A DNA stretch of 64,000 nt. It comes from Polyodon spathula (taxonomy: Eukaryota; Chordata; Actinopteri; Acipenseriformes; Polyodontidae). The notes below the pieces were generated by a model that did not search any database, had not been told where the DNA came from, and saw nothing but the letters and a program-made list of their open reading frames with translations. Below, piece by piece: positions 38,001 to 51,300 of the stretch. The stretch covers positions 27,548,512 to 27,612,511 of the forward strand of contig NC_054536.1 of the NCBI RefSeq assembly GCF_017654505.1, read 5' to 3'. Every line of letters begins with the position of its first letter. Within the stretch, counting starts at the first letter, position 1. A program made the translations under genes and the position numbers.

Positions 38001-40341
38001 TGCTTAAGACGTTTTTCGAGTCAAGTAACCCCCGTTTCAAAATCATGCTCCAGCAGCCACACTTCGTTATATTCCATGAACCAACTGATTTCATACTGGA
38101 GAACTGAAGAGCGCCACACTTATTCCAAAGCAGTCTCTCACAATACATCATAGTTAGTAATGACAAAACCACAAAGTGAGTGAGTGTGAATGTATATGTT
38201 TGTTTACATTTGTTATCGATATTGTGCAGTTGTATGAATGAAAACATTTACCCACTCTATCACATTCTGTGTTATAGGTAGTTAGTTAGCTATGGATTCA
38301 AGTGATACCAGATGGCGAGTCATCATCATTATGATGATGGCTGTTCTCAGCATGATGGTGGCGACAAGAAATTTCTTCATGAAATGCTTAATTACAAGTG
38401 TGGGACTCAGAACTGGGCGTCAAGGCGTACTTAATTGTTTCAGATAACGCTCTACTCATGTACTTAGATGCCATTGGTACTGGTTGTGTCATTTGGTGTG
38501 TGCGTGTCTGTCTGTGCGTACGTGTCTGTGTGTGTGTGTGTGATATTATCCATCTTGTAAATGAGACTGTTTCCCTTGCAGCCCTGGCTAGTCTGGGATA
38601 TGAGAAGAGTTGTGTCTTATTCAATATTGGTGCCCTGGCCAGCCAGATCGCCTCTGAACAAAACCTGGATAGCGACGAAGGACTGAAGACTGCTGCTAAA
38701 TACTATCAGGTAAAATCATGGGATTGTCCTTGTTGCCACTCTATCTCTCTCTATACTTCTTGCTGTTATTAAACCAAAAATAATATATTTATTTATTTTA
38801 TCTATAGGTTGTATCATAGCAAACAGTATCTTGAAGTGTTCCTCTTAAAGTGCTAATAAACTGTATTTATGAGAAACGCTTTACTTTGAGATATCTACTC
38901 CCTCCTGCAGGTACTTTGATTAAAATTAACAGCATTTTCTGGGAACAGAAATTCCATTGTAGGACAGAGCATAATTTTATACAAAAAAAACAGATTTTGA
39001 GAAATGTATTTCTAGATTTTATGACCCATGATTTATGCTTGAAAGTATCATATCCATCAGGTTTATGTTAAATTAGATCTGTATCATTTTAATATGTTCA
39101 GTATGGATTTTCACAGCTTTCTTTGTTTGACCATCTATATTGTTTGGTTCACTAGCAACATCTTTATTAAATACAGTGGAATTCTCCTGGAGTCAGAGAG
39201 AGAGAGAGAATGTATTTGTATATTTTAACTATCTAGGTTATTTTGCAGTACTGTCTAAAAATGTTTTAATCTTGATTCTTTTGATTGGTATATATGAAAA
39301 TTGTATTCAGATGTGATTTCTAACTTGTGGTTTCAGTTTGCTCTGTTTTGAATTGGATAGATTCACCCCCTATTTCCAAAGCCGGACCAGAAGGTGGCAG
39401 CAGAGACATTTTAATATACTTCTGCACATGGTTGTTTGGAACAAAGTCCAGCTAATCTGTGTTTCACTACAGCACTGCTGCATTCTGGAATTTTTGCTTT
39501 AGGTCTGATTGCATTGGAATTAGTTTGAACTGTAACACATGAAGTTATTAGGTGCCAGGAAGTTCTAACTTGCTTAGTGTTTTTCTAATGGTTCTCGTTG
39601 TGTTTTGTGTTTTTCTTACAGCTGGCCAGCGGGGCTTTCTCCTACATTAAAGACACGGTGTTGTCTGCTTTAAACCGAGAGCCCACCATGGACATCTCTC
39701 CAGACACAGTTGGGACCCTCAGTCAGATCATGCTGGCTCAGGCACAGGAGGTGTTTTATCTGAAAGCCACATCAGGTATCCTGTTTACTATATTTTGTTT
39801 TGGTTTGATCTAACGGCGGGATTAGAGTACGAGTCACTTTTATTGAAGCATTTACAGTCTTGAACAGTTGTCTTTGCCAGGTCACATCTAAAATTACTTA
39901 ATTTGCCATCTAGGTGTGTGTGTATATGCATTTTTTTATGTTTAAAAAAATAAGTGATTTAAAAATAAAAAACGTAACCTAGTCAATTGAGGGTTTTCAC
40001 CCACGTGACCCCAGCGCTGTACTGGCGGTCAAAACAATGATGGCAGCTAATGCAAATATGGTGTCTTCAACACTACAGTGAGTATTTGCCACAGAACACA
40101 CACGTGCCAGATTCTGGGAGTTTGTGATCCCTATTGTGCACCGCTGGTGCTTTTTACAGCATTTGGAGAGCCATGAACTCCCCAACCACGACTTCAGTGA
40201 TATCTGGATATATTTAGTTGAGGATCCCTCTCCCTACATCGCTTCCCAGATCAGTATTGAAAAACAGATTAATATTTGCACAATGCAGATATTCAGCTAT
40301 AAAAACTCAGCAACTTACAATGATAAACAGACTGATTCTAG

Positions 40342-40372
<31 letters not shown>

Positions 40373-40780
40373 CAAAAATAAGTAATGTCTTTAGTAATTA
40401 CAATCGCGAAATTCGAAACTACACTATTAAAAATATGGAAAAGTATAGCTAATAGTTAATGCCTGTGCTGATTCAAATTTAAATCCACAGATTATGATTT
40501 ATTATTATTATTATTATTATACATTACTTTTTTTGCTGTTTTTTGCTGTAGAAATGTATCTGTGTGAAACATTTCAATACATTCAATACAATTAAAATGA
40601 TTAAGTCTGTTTTATTTTATTATTATTATTACTATTGTTATTGTACCACTGCGCTTAGTAAATTGTCATTCACAATGCAGTGCCTTTAGGATTCTGTTCA
40701 CGATGAAAGAGTTTTTTTAAAGGACGAGAATCACCAACCCGCTTACCGTTTAAGTGTGTGTGTGTGTGTGTATATATGTA

Positions 40781-40839
<59 letters not shown>

Positions 40840-43800
40840 CACACATACACACATATATATATATATATATTATTAGTTTTTTTTTTTAAATTTAGTCGTT
40901 GGCAATTTTTTTTTTTTATTTTCTCCCAATTTATTTATGCTTGGCTCACCGCTACCACCCCTGTGCTGACTCTGGGGCGGCGAAGACGAACACACGCTGT
41001 CCTCCGAAACGTGTGCCGTCAGCCAACCTTTTCTTTACACACTGCGGATTCACCATGCTTAGGAGGACAGTATAGGAGGACAACGCAGCTCCCGGGCAGG
41101 CAAGCCCACAAGTGCCCAGCCAGATTACAGGGGTCGCTGGTGTGCGGTGAGCCAAGGACACCCTGACTGACCTAGACACCCCCCCTTCCTCCAGTGACGC
41201 CAATTGAGCACCGCCTCCTGGGAACTCCCATCCACGGTCAGCTGTGGAATAGCCCAGACTTGAACCAGCGACGTCCAGGCTATAGGGCGCATCCTGCACT
41301 CACGCAGAGCGCCTTTACTGGATGCGCCACTTGGGAGCCCCCTTAAGTGTATATTTTTAATGAAAAAATCGGCTATACAAATAAGCGTGTTAAAACTATT
41401 AATAATCCAATAATACCACGAATAATCCGTCATTGGCATGCATTGATATGCAGCGCTTTTTGACCGCCAATATGGTGGCTGGAGAACATGTGACGTCACA
41501 TAAAAGCCCTCAATCTGGGCAGCGTGTGTTATTTACCCATGTTTTTAAATATTCATATGTTAAAAGGATAAAACTAGTCAAAACTACAAATTTTTTGTGA
41601 TAACCATTGAGACAGTTATTCAGTTTGAAGTGTCGTGTATTCTTTGGTTCTCTCATGAAGTTCCATTACAGGTGGTCTCCAGCAGATATTCACTGCCACA
41701 TTGTTTCAACCTCTGAATATACAGATCTTTCATGTTTGATCTGATGAGACATTCCCCTTTGATTATGCCCTATGTCATACTAGAAGCAGCAGTTTTTTTT
41801 TACTTTTACATGGCTCTCAGCTCATGGTTAGAAAATATCATGTCTAACAACCATTATTACTTGACAAATCCTTTACAACAGCTATTTGCGTCAGTAGCAT
41901 TCACTTCTATTTGAAATGGAACCAAACCTGGTCATTAAAACACTGTCAGGAAGACTCTTGAGCATTCATTAAATAGGCGTGTCTCTTTCTTCTGGTTGAA
42001 CGGCATGCCTGAATTTCTGTTGACCTTTTTTTTTTTTTTTTTTTTTTTTTGTTGTTAATAATAGTTTCTCCTTTGGCCGTTGCACAATATTATGAGCATG
42101 TACAACACTAGAGGGCCCCAAAACAAAATAAATTGAATTTTATAGAGGAAAACACTTTTCCTTCTGTTACCATTCACCAACAAAGACAAACATGCCCAAA
42201 TCTCACACATTTTACATGTAATCCTTTGATATATGATATCAAAATTCTAAAACTAGTTGTGATAAGGAAGCAAAACAACTGCATGGGTAATGTTCTGAGA
42301 TGGGGTATTTTTCAAATCCAAGCTTATATAGAAAAAAAAATCAGCATTATAATGAGTAGTAATGAGTTTAGAGCCTTTTGTACAGCTGTGTGACACCTGC
42401 AAGATAATGAGACTCCACGTGCCTCCTGTAATTAATAAACACACGTTAAAACTGCATGCTGATTTGAACTCTGCTGTTGCCAAGATAAGCACCAACTAAG
42501 ACGTAGCTTTACAGTAAATTAATGTGATCCATATGCATCTCCAGCCATTTGCGTTTCTTTCCATCTGATGATGTAGATATCCTTCTGTCTGGTGTTGATG
42601 ACTGAAGTGTAATGCTGGCTCCAGGGATCAGCTTATTTGTATTCACTGGCTTTGCCTCAGAACAGCTACAGAGACCAATTGGGGGAAAAAAATAGCAGAT
42701 AGAAATGATGTCTAGATTAACTCACTACTTTATTATTTGAAGTTGGGTGTAGTTCAGGTTTTTTCCCCACAGCATCAAGAATGTTTCAATAAATAATGAC
42801 AGCACCAGGAGCAGCAATGCATTTCAAATCTCAAACCCTGACGTTAGCACTTTCTTAAAGATTTGTGTGTTCTTAAACTTTTCTTTATTACAGACAAAAT
42901 GAAGGATGCTATTATAGCTAGACTTGCTAACCAAGCTGCAGATTTTTATGGAGATGCCTTCAAACAGTGTCAGTACAAGGAGAATTTACCAAAGGTACGT
43001 GACTATGTATAAAAGATGCTGTATAAAAATCAGACTTTTTATGTTTGTATTTACAAATGTAAACAAATGAATAAATACATACCATATCGTTCTGACTGAA
43101 AAGTGCTGCTGTCTCCACACAATCAGGAGACCTGCCTTAACCTACTGATGCCAACAATGTGCACCAATACATTTAGAGCACTCCTTACAATCTTAACTGT
43201 CCCCTTTCTTTTCTGGCCAAGCTAACCCCTCTAGTATTATACACTCTTGTTTTGTAGAAGATGTGTGAGGTGACTTTTCACTTTAACCATGGGATTATTG
43301 GTGGTGTCCTTGGTGGTGGCAGTGGTGTTGCATGGACCACAGCACGAACATTTACCTCTTCCTTCATATACTGAAATCATTATAACTGATGATAAGAATT
43401 TTCATCATTCATATATTTAAACATTATATCTTAATATTTTGAACAGCTAACACTTGAGCACTTGGTGGTGGATGCCAAATGTTGTATTTTAGAAAAAAGA
43501 AAGTTATTGGCACCCACAAGTACAAATACCAGTGTGTTTACAACCTGGTGTGGGTGTGAAAGGGGAGGATGGGAGTGAAATAAATATATGAATGATCTTC
43601 TAATCACTTTCTTTAAGTGTAGTATTTTGTTTGTACTATACTTATTAATGCATACACAGTTATGTTATCTGAACAACAGTTGTTGGGTAAAAATTACATT
43701 GGCTTAAATGTTATGTCCACTCAATTATATATCTATATATAAAAATAAACATGGATTGTGTAAAGACAAAAAACAGGGTATTGAATAACAAAACTAGGAA

Positions 43801-46420
43801 CGCTGTTCTAAAATTTTTTTAAAAAACAGCAAATTAATAAGGCTCTATTTTGATATAAACTACATTAGCGATCTGTATTAAAAAATTGCCGACTTATGCA
43901 TCATATCAAGATATCAATAAAAATGAACAAAACCACCATTTAAAAGCAAAAATTTGTACAGACTAAAGCAACTGTTGAAAAAAAAATAAATACAGCTGAA
44001 AGAGGACTGAGAGAATTCCGATTTAACACTGCTGTAATGCAGAAGCTTAAACATAATTGAACAGATCCCAAAAATGTTTGTAAACTAGTTGGTTTTTAAA
44101 TTCAAGCCAATGTTTTGCCTGCCAATTTTTGTTACTCCTATTGATTAACCTCTCTAAAACATTACCAGTTAATTCTCATTTCCTTTTGTCCTTCCTTTTT
44201 TCCTCTTCCTACATCCCATGTTGTGGTTGTGTGTGTGGTTGTTTGTGGCTCGACTTTCCCCTGGTCAGTATTTTTATTTCCAGGAAGTGCTGCCTGTCCT
44301 TGCTGCAAAGCACTGCATCATGCAGGCCAATGCAGAGTACCACCAGTCCATGCTGGCCAAGCAGCAGAAGAAATTTGGGGAGGAGATTGGAAGGTTACAG
44401 GTGGGTTTTCTGATTGTCATGCTTATTAAATGCAGGTTAAAGGCACTAAATATGTGGTACTACTGGTATATATAATTGTTACATATAACCGGTGATACCA
44501 TTTGACAAGGAGTGGGATATAGTGAGTGGCACTTGCAGTAGATATTCTCTATTCTGTATATAGACACTTTTCTAGCTATTTAACTATTTTACCTTTTTAT
44601 TTTAGATCCTCAATAGCAAACTGGGTGAAATGGTGCATCAGCACTGTTTTTATTGCATATAGTAATTAAGAGCTTACCAGCTTCTAATTTTCAAATTATA
44701 ATAGAAAATTTGATAATTGGGGTGGGCGACAGGGCGACACACAACAGAGAGCCATGGGACAAAATGTGGTTATGACCCTCTGGGTCCAATTATTATGAAG
44801 AGTTTTACAACACTAGGAAAGCTTTGGAGAATTAGACAAAAAGAGGTTCTACTGAAACACACTTTGCAAAACACATGCTTGTAAAACACATCCTTTATTG
44901 TTCAGCGTACATTTTTTCAAAAGTAAAATACAGCTTGTAAATGTTTAGCTGACAAGCTAGTTCAGTGACTGACATCAACACACCTTTTAAATATCAAAAA
45001 AAAAATTTGTCCCACTTAGGAGTCCTGCTCAAATGGGGATCTCTTTCAGCTGTTTTTTTTAAAATTGTATTTAAATACAAAAGCTAAGGGGTTAATAAAC
45101 CTTGCCTGGTGGCCGGATAATTAATAGTGCTAAAGGGGGGCAGTATGTAGATGCGCAGATGCTCTATATCATTACAAAAGACATGTTCAGAATATGAAAT
45201 CTATTTTTCAGCATGCAACAGAGCTGGTCAAAACAGTGGCATCCCGCTATGATGAGTATGTCAACGTGAAAGATCTCTCCGATAAAATTTCTCGTGCCCT
45301 AGCAGCTGCAAAGAAAGACAATGACTTCATCTATCATGACCGGGTTCCAGATCTCAAAGACCTGGAGGCCATTGGCAAAGCTGCCTTGGTAAAGTCCACA
45401 GTAATCAAAGTGCCCATTAGCCAAAAGTTCACTGGTAAGACAAACTCATTTACTCTCTTACTGTTAGTGTGCTGTGATTTATAGATGCAACAATTAATTG
45501 ATTATTGATTGGCATGGCTTTCAATTTACAAGCCTGCACGTACCATACACTGATCAATTAATTGTCTGGTGTATAATGAGAAACATACATGTTATTAGTT
45601 GTATTTTAAGGCTTTTCTGAGGCTCTGATGATATAATAAATATGATCCAGCCATATAGAGGTCATTTGGCATTCCTTATTTCCTGGGCTGCAGTTCATTG
45701 TCCCAATATCATTATATTGTACTGACATTACAGCAGGGTTACAACAACTACATTATTAATAGGGCTTCTGATTTTCGGTTTTAACTGATAAAACACCCCC
45801 GATTTAAATTAAAAAAAAAAAAAAGAATTCGGTGGATAGACAATAAACACTGGAAAAACTGTGGAAATGGCTAATCAATTCACATTGACTTTACCCTTTT
45901 CCCATTAAAAAAAATAGAACCTAATACAAAAATTATAATAAATACATTTCCCAGTGCTGCTGGGCAATGTCCCGCATTCCTGGCTTGCATCTTTCATTGA
46001 TTCGTTCTGAATACTTTTAAACCCGCCCCAACTACTGAGTGACAGCACATTCCTACGTTCTATTGGAGATTCCGCTTGCAAAATATCAAATGAGATTACA
46101 ATCAGGAATGGAGGCTTGTTAGCTGGATTTAAAGCTGTATTATAGTTTAGATACAGAGGATTTAAAACAGAATTGTGGCGAAATGTACAAAAATTCCTAC
46201 ACACAAAAAAAAACAGAAGAATGTGCCTGTGACCATAGGGATTTCGTTGTGGAAGACGGCAAAGAAGGTACAACTTACATGTGCAAGTACCGGTGAGTTA
46301 CTACTATACATATTTTGATAGAAAAAAACTCAAGCATTTTGGAAAGTAACATTAAACACTCATTTCATACAGTATATCAAAAACGAAAGCCCCGAAAAAA
46401 ATCTAATAAAACTCAAATAG

Positions 46421-46454
<34 letters not shown>

Positions 46455-48318
46455 CCTCAAAATACAATTAATAAAAAAACCCCAAAAAGAAGCCCTAATT
46501 ATAAAGTAGGTGTTTAAGGTGTCGCATTACCACTTTTAGGTGCTGAAACAGCAGATAACGTCCCAACTCGCATAATACCTTTTATTGAATTTGACTGATA
46601 GGTTAGTGAAAGTGATTTAAAAGGCAGGGGAAAAGAACGGATATCTTAAGTTTTCATGTTCCCAAACCCTATGTACTGAAGCGCCCTGAACTCTCATGTT
46701 TGGTTGCATTTTTGTTAAATGTTTTCTTCTGGAATTTTGTATCTGGAAAAATGTAGTTTACTCTCCATGGTGTATATCCTGGAGGTACATTTTAAATGTA
46801 ACAAGAAATATTGGGTTACAGACTGATCTGTTTTGTGTTATGTGTTATGGTCCCCCCCCCCCCCAGGTATGGCAAAACACAGTATTGGCACAGATTTTAC
46901 TATGACTGCTCCAGGATACAAGCTGACCTGTGACAGAAATGTGATTCATGTGTTTTTTCATTGTCACAGTACAGTATCAGTGCTTTTGTACTGTAATGTC
47001 AAGTTAACTACTGTTGTACTCTTTGTTTTTCCAGACCTGTTTGAGAAGATGGTCCCTCTGGCAGTGCAGCAGTCCATGACCGTTTACAACTCAAGAAAGG
47101 CCGAAATAGTAAACAGGCTAATCGGGCAAATGAGAGAAGCAACAAACCTGTCTAATGGGTAATAAGACTTACTGACATTTATGAATGCTTTTTTATAATG
47201 ACATTTTTATTTTTGTTTTGCTTATTCCCAGGGATTTAAAAAAATAAAAAATAAAACAAAATAATAACTGTCGGAAATGTTGCCAGACCTGCAATAAGTT
47301 TTCAACCTTAAGAAGACTTCATGCCCAACTTTATATGACAACACATTATTGGAAAGTTCAGACTCTACAATGTGATTTATGCATGTTTTAAAAATATATA
47401 TATATTTGCATGTTAAGTCTTCTAAAGGTAACTTAGGAAGATGTTAATACTGAGGCTGGGGCAAGTGTAGGCAACTCCGGGAAGCTTTTATTTATGTTTC
47501 ATTATGATTCCCTTGATCACATTTGATTACTGTCCAATAAAACACAAACACCCCATTCTAGCTTTTTATTTATGTAAATTGTGACAAGCAGCATCTCTAG
47601 TGCTATTCAGTGGGACTCTTTTCTAGATCTTTAAGCAGTACGTTGTAGCACTGTAAAAAATGTAATTTGTGGTTTGTCTCCTCAGAGTCCTAGCCTCTCT
47701 GAACTTGCCTGCTGCTCTTGAGGATCTCTCTGGAGACAGCATACCCCAGTCTATCTTGGAAAAGTCCAGAGCCATTATCCAGCAGGGAGGCCTGCAGAGC
47801 ATCGACCAGCTGATTAAAGACCTTCCTGAACTTCTGCAGAGAAACCGAGAGATCCTAGATGAGGTGAGCTGGCATTTACCTTTACAAGATAAAAGAAACG
47901 TGATTTTATATGAAGTATGTCTGCAATCTGGGGTTTTATTGAGCGGGGGTTGGGGGGCAGAAGCTATTTGGAGTTCTCCAATTTTGTTATGCCTCCATGC
48001 CCTTAACTCTTTTACTTTATTTCTGGTACTCTAGAGGAATTGTCAGTTTTAGCTGCACAGGTGTATCAAACTTTGTTCTCAAAGGATCTGTAAAAAGACC
48101 TCTGATGGCTTTGTAAAGTAAAAGTTTAATACATTTCTGGTCATTTTTTATTGTCTCTGTTTAGTCTCTGCGAATTCTGGATGAGGAAGAAGCAACAGAT
48201 AACGACCTCAGAAACAAATTCGGTCAACGCTGGCAAAGAACCGCCTCGAACGACCTTTACAAGCCCTTAAGAACAGGTATTGTTTTCACAGCATATTCAG
48301 CTATTTATACCCACCTGA

Positions 48319-48368
<50 letters not shown>

Positions 48369-51300
48369 GTTGCTAGATGTATGAAGTTGATTTTTAAGTC
48401 ACTTGGCCAATTGACTTCAAAGCTGATTTATAGTATGCAGTTGGTAGGTTTCCACCATCTTGAATATCTGCAGTGCAGCACTACATTTTATTTCCACCAG
48501 GCTGTTGTCACATTAGAAACACAATTAACCATTTGATTTTTACTAGTTTTACCTACATCTATACATGAGGGTATGATAACAGTCTTTACCTTTTATGTAT
48601 TTATTTCCAGAGGGAGGAAATGTCCGCAATGTTTTGGACAAAGCTGTCCAGGCAGATATAGTGGTAAAACAACGCTACGGCACTCACAGAGAAATGATTG
48701 CTTTGCTCTGCAAACCTGAGGCAGAGCTCAATGCTGCGATTCCTTCAGCCAATCCTGCAAAAACCCTGCAAGGCAGTGAGGTGAGATTATACGATAAATG
48801 TCTGTACACAAGTTCAAGAAACTGTGCAGAAAGCTAAATAGGGTTCATTAAACTCTAAGCCTTTCAATAGCAGAGTTGTAGTTTGCCCCTTGCTGTGTGC
48901 CTCCTATAGCAGATCCTCAGGAGATAGTCATATTCCAGTATGTAGCTATAACTGTATGCACTTAATGAAAGGGCTACATTGTAATGCAATACAGCTTCAC
49001 ACTGCCATAGCAACAACAGGAATGAAACGTGGCAGTGTCACATAAAAATTTGAAAAATAAAGACTTTAATATTGAGCATAGTGTTGGTGAATTAGTTTCC
49101 AACACTTTCCCCATCTATTGTTGCCCCCCCTCCCCCAGAATACATTTTTATAACCCCCCCCCCCAGTAGGTGAAAATGATTGCTGATTATTTCTGTTCTG
49201 GAATTGGGTGAAATTCATACAAAATAATGATACAACATCCAGTTGTCAATTATTTTTTTTCCTTTTTATGTTTTATTAATCTATGTTTGTTTCAGGTTGT
49301 GTCAGTGCTCAGAGCACTGTTGGCCAACATTAACAAAGTAAAGATGGAGAGAGAGAAGCTGGAGAATGACATCAAATCAGCCCAGTTTGACATGACCAGC
49401 AAATTCCTGACAGCACTGGCGCAAGACGGCGCCATTAATGAGGAGGCAATCTCTGTGACAGAGCTTGATAACATCTACGGAGGGTACACCCAGAAAGTGC
49501 TGCAGAGCTTGAAAAGCCAAGAAGAGATTCTGGGAAATATCCAGGTCAGTGATGCTCTTTTAAATATCTAAACTGCACAGTACCATTACTGGGAAATCAG
49601 CTAGAAAGTTAGCTATAGGAGAACTGTGCTGAGGCTTGCTGTTCCCTGCAGCCGATTAGATTATTCTCATTATAATGTGTATTTTTATTTTATAGCAGTA
49701 CAATGTTGTATGCCATCAAAGCCTCATTAATAGTCCTGAATGGGGCTAGGTGGTGCAATGTGTTAATGCACTAGCCTTCTCTGGAGGTCACTATATATTG
49801 AGTTTGATAATCTGAACTTGGCAGTGGCCATCTGCGTCAGGCAGTCTGAAAAATAGGTCGTAGACTGGATTGCATATAAACTTACATTGCCACTCCTTTT
49901 ACTTGTATCTGTGCACTGGAAAAAATAGAGGTCCAGTGCCAGTCTAGTATTTTTTAGATCTATTTTGTTTAATGTGACAGCTTGTGACCTAAGGCTATAA
50001 ATGTTTTATTGTATTTTATTTTTTTTAAACTAAACTTTAAACAAATAAACTGTGTATTTTTTATTTTACTTACAGCCTTACTATTGATTGACACATCAGT
50101 GTAATGTTCCACTCATCTGTACAGCAGCAGGTTTAATTTACTGTACAACAAATGTGTTTTCCTTTACAGAACTCTCATCAGGAGTTCTCTACAATGAGAC
50201 AATCGAATGCAGATGCTAACCAGAGAGAGGAGATGCTTAAGAAACTTGCGGCTGCTCATGATAGCTATGTGGAACTCTCCAGCAATCTGAAAGAAGGCAC
50301 CAAGGTTTCTACAGTATTAACTTGAAGTTTTTATACCAGGTTGATTCATATACACAAAAGCATCACCCACATAACATTGTAACCTTTTAAATATTCAAGT
50401 ATAAATCACATAGGTAACTGAAACAAGTATAGAGGTGGATGTTTGTTTTATTTTTCTATGCCATCATCTAAGTTTATTCAGATCTAACTAAATTACAGCT
50501 CTCCAGATGACAAGTAGCACTTCCGTCTGCATTGTTGGTTTAGTTGGCTTTTTAAAAATAATGATATGCTTATGTTCTATATATTCACGTTTAGTGTTGT
50601 TACCTGAATAATGACCTGCAAAGTGTTCTTGTTCTCGTATCATTTGTGTTCATGTTTAATGGGGTTGTAAATAATTATGTACCCTTAGCATTTAGTTTAG
50701 TGATCCAGCTTTTTAAGTTATTTTAAAACATTTGAGGTTAATCTACTTGGACAATAGCAGAAGATGATGTCTAGTGGTACAGTAGTTCGAATTTCTTGGT
50801 TTTAATATAGAGGTCCATTCATTTTTTCGTGTTTGACAACTTCAGAGTATTGTTTTCTAACCAGTTCGTGTGGTCCACCAGGTCTGTCACACAGTTTAAT
50901 TTAATAAAGGGATGTATTGATTTCCCTATACAATATTCTTAAACTTTGATTAGTGTTGCACCAGCATTTATAAGTAATGATGAATCACAGACATTTTAGT
51001 TCTAATTCGCGAACTCCCCTTCTGCCGATTTTCTGTTCCAGTTCTACAATGAGCTGACTGAAATCCTTCTGAAATTCCAAAATAAGTGCAGCGACATTGT
51101 GTTTGCACGCAAAACGGAACGGGATGAACTTCTCAAGTGAGTCAATTCCTGAATATTGCTGAAATGGCTTATTTATTTAAAATATATACACATGGGTAAA
51201 ACTGGCCTGTTATACATAATGTAATATATAAAGCTATATGTTTAAACAATACAGAAAACAGGTTGCCAACTTTTGTGGCATAAATGATGTATGGTAAAAA

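Larger units (their letters stand above)
39985..41514. mobile_element. TIR DNA element interrupted by a SINE
   Basis: The left end ATTGAGGGTTTTCACCCACGTGAC with CTGGCGGTCAAAA further in is mirrored at the right by TTGACCGCCAATATGGTGG and GTGACGTCACATAAAAGCCCTCAAT. A frame in the left part ([12 protein letters not shown]) may be a transposase scrap. The class is not certain. In PDCD6IP intron 5. Confidence 0.6.

Noticed and set aside
38398..38772. 124-codon frame around PDCD6IP exon 4 taken as one gene
   Set aside because: Only 38582-38709 is coding; the rest is intron read through in the same frame.
40952..41499. Minus-strand frames of 115 and 124 codons
   Set aside because: They run through the SINE and the TIR element end; SINEs do not encode protein.
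45905..46273. Minus-strand frame of 122 codons
   Set aside because: No family similarity noted, and the plus-strand transposon-like reading with a donor site explains part of it better.
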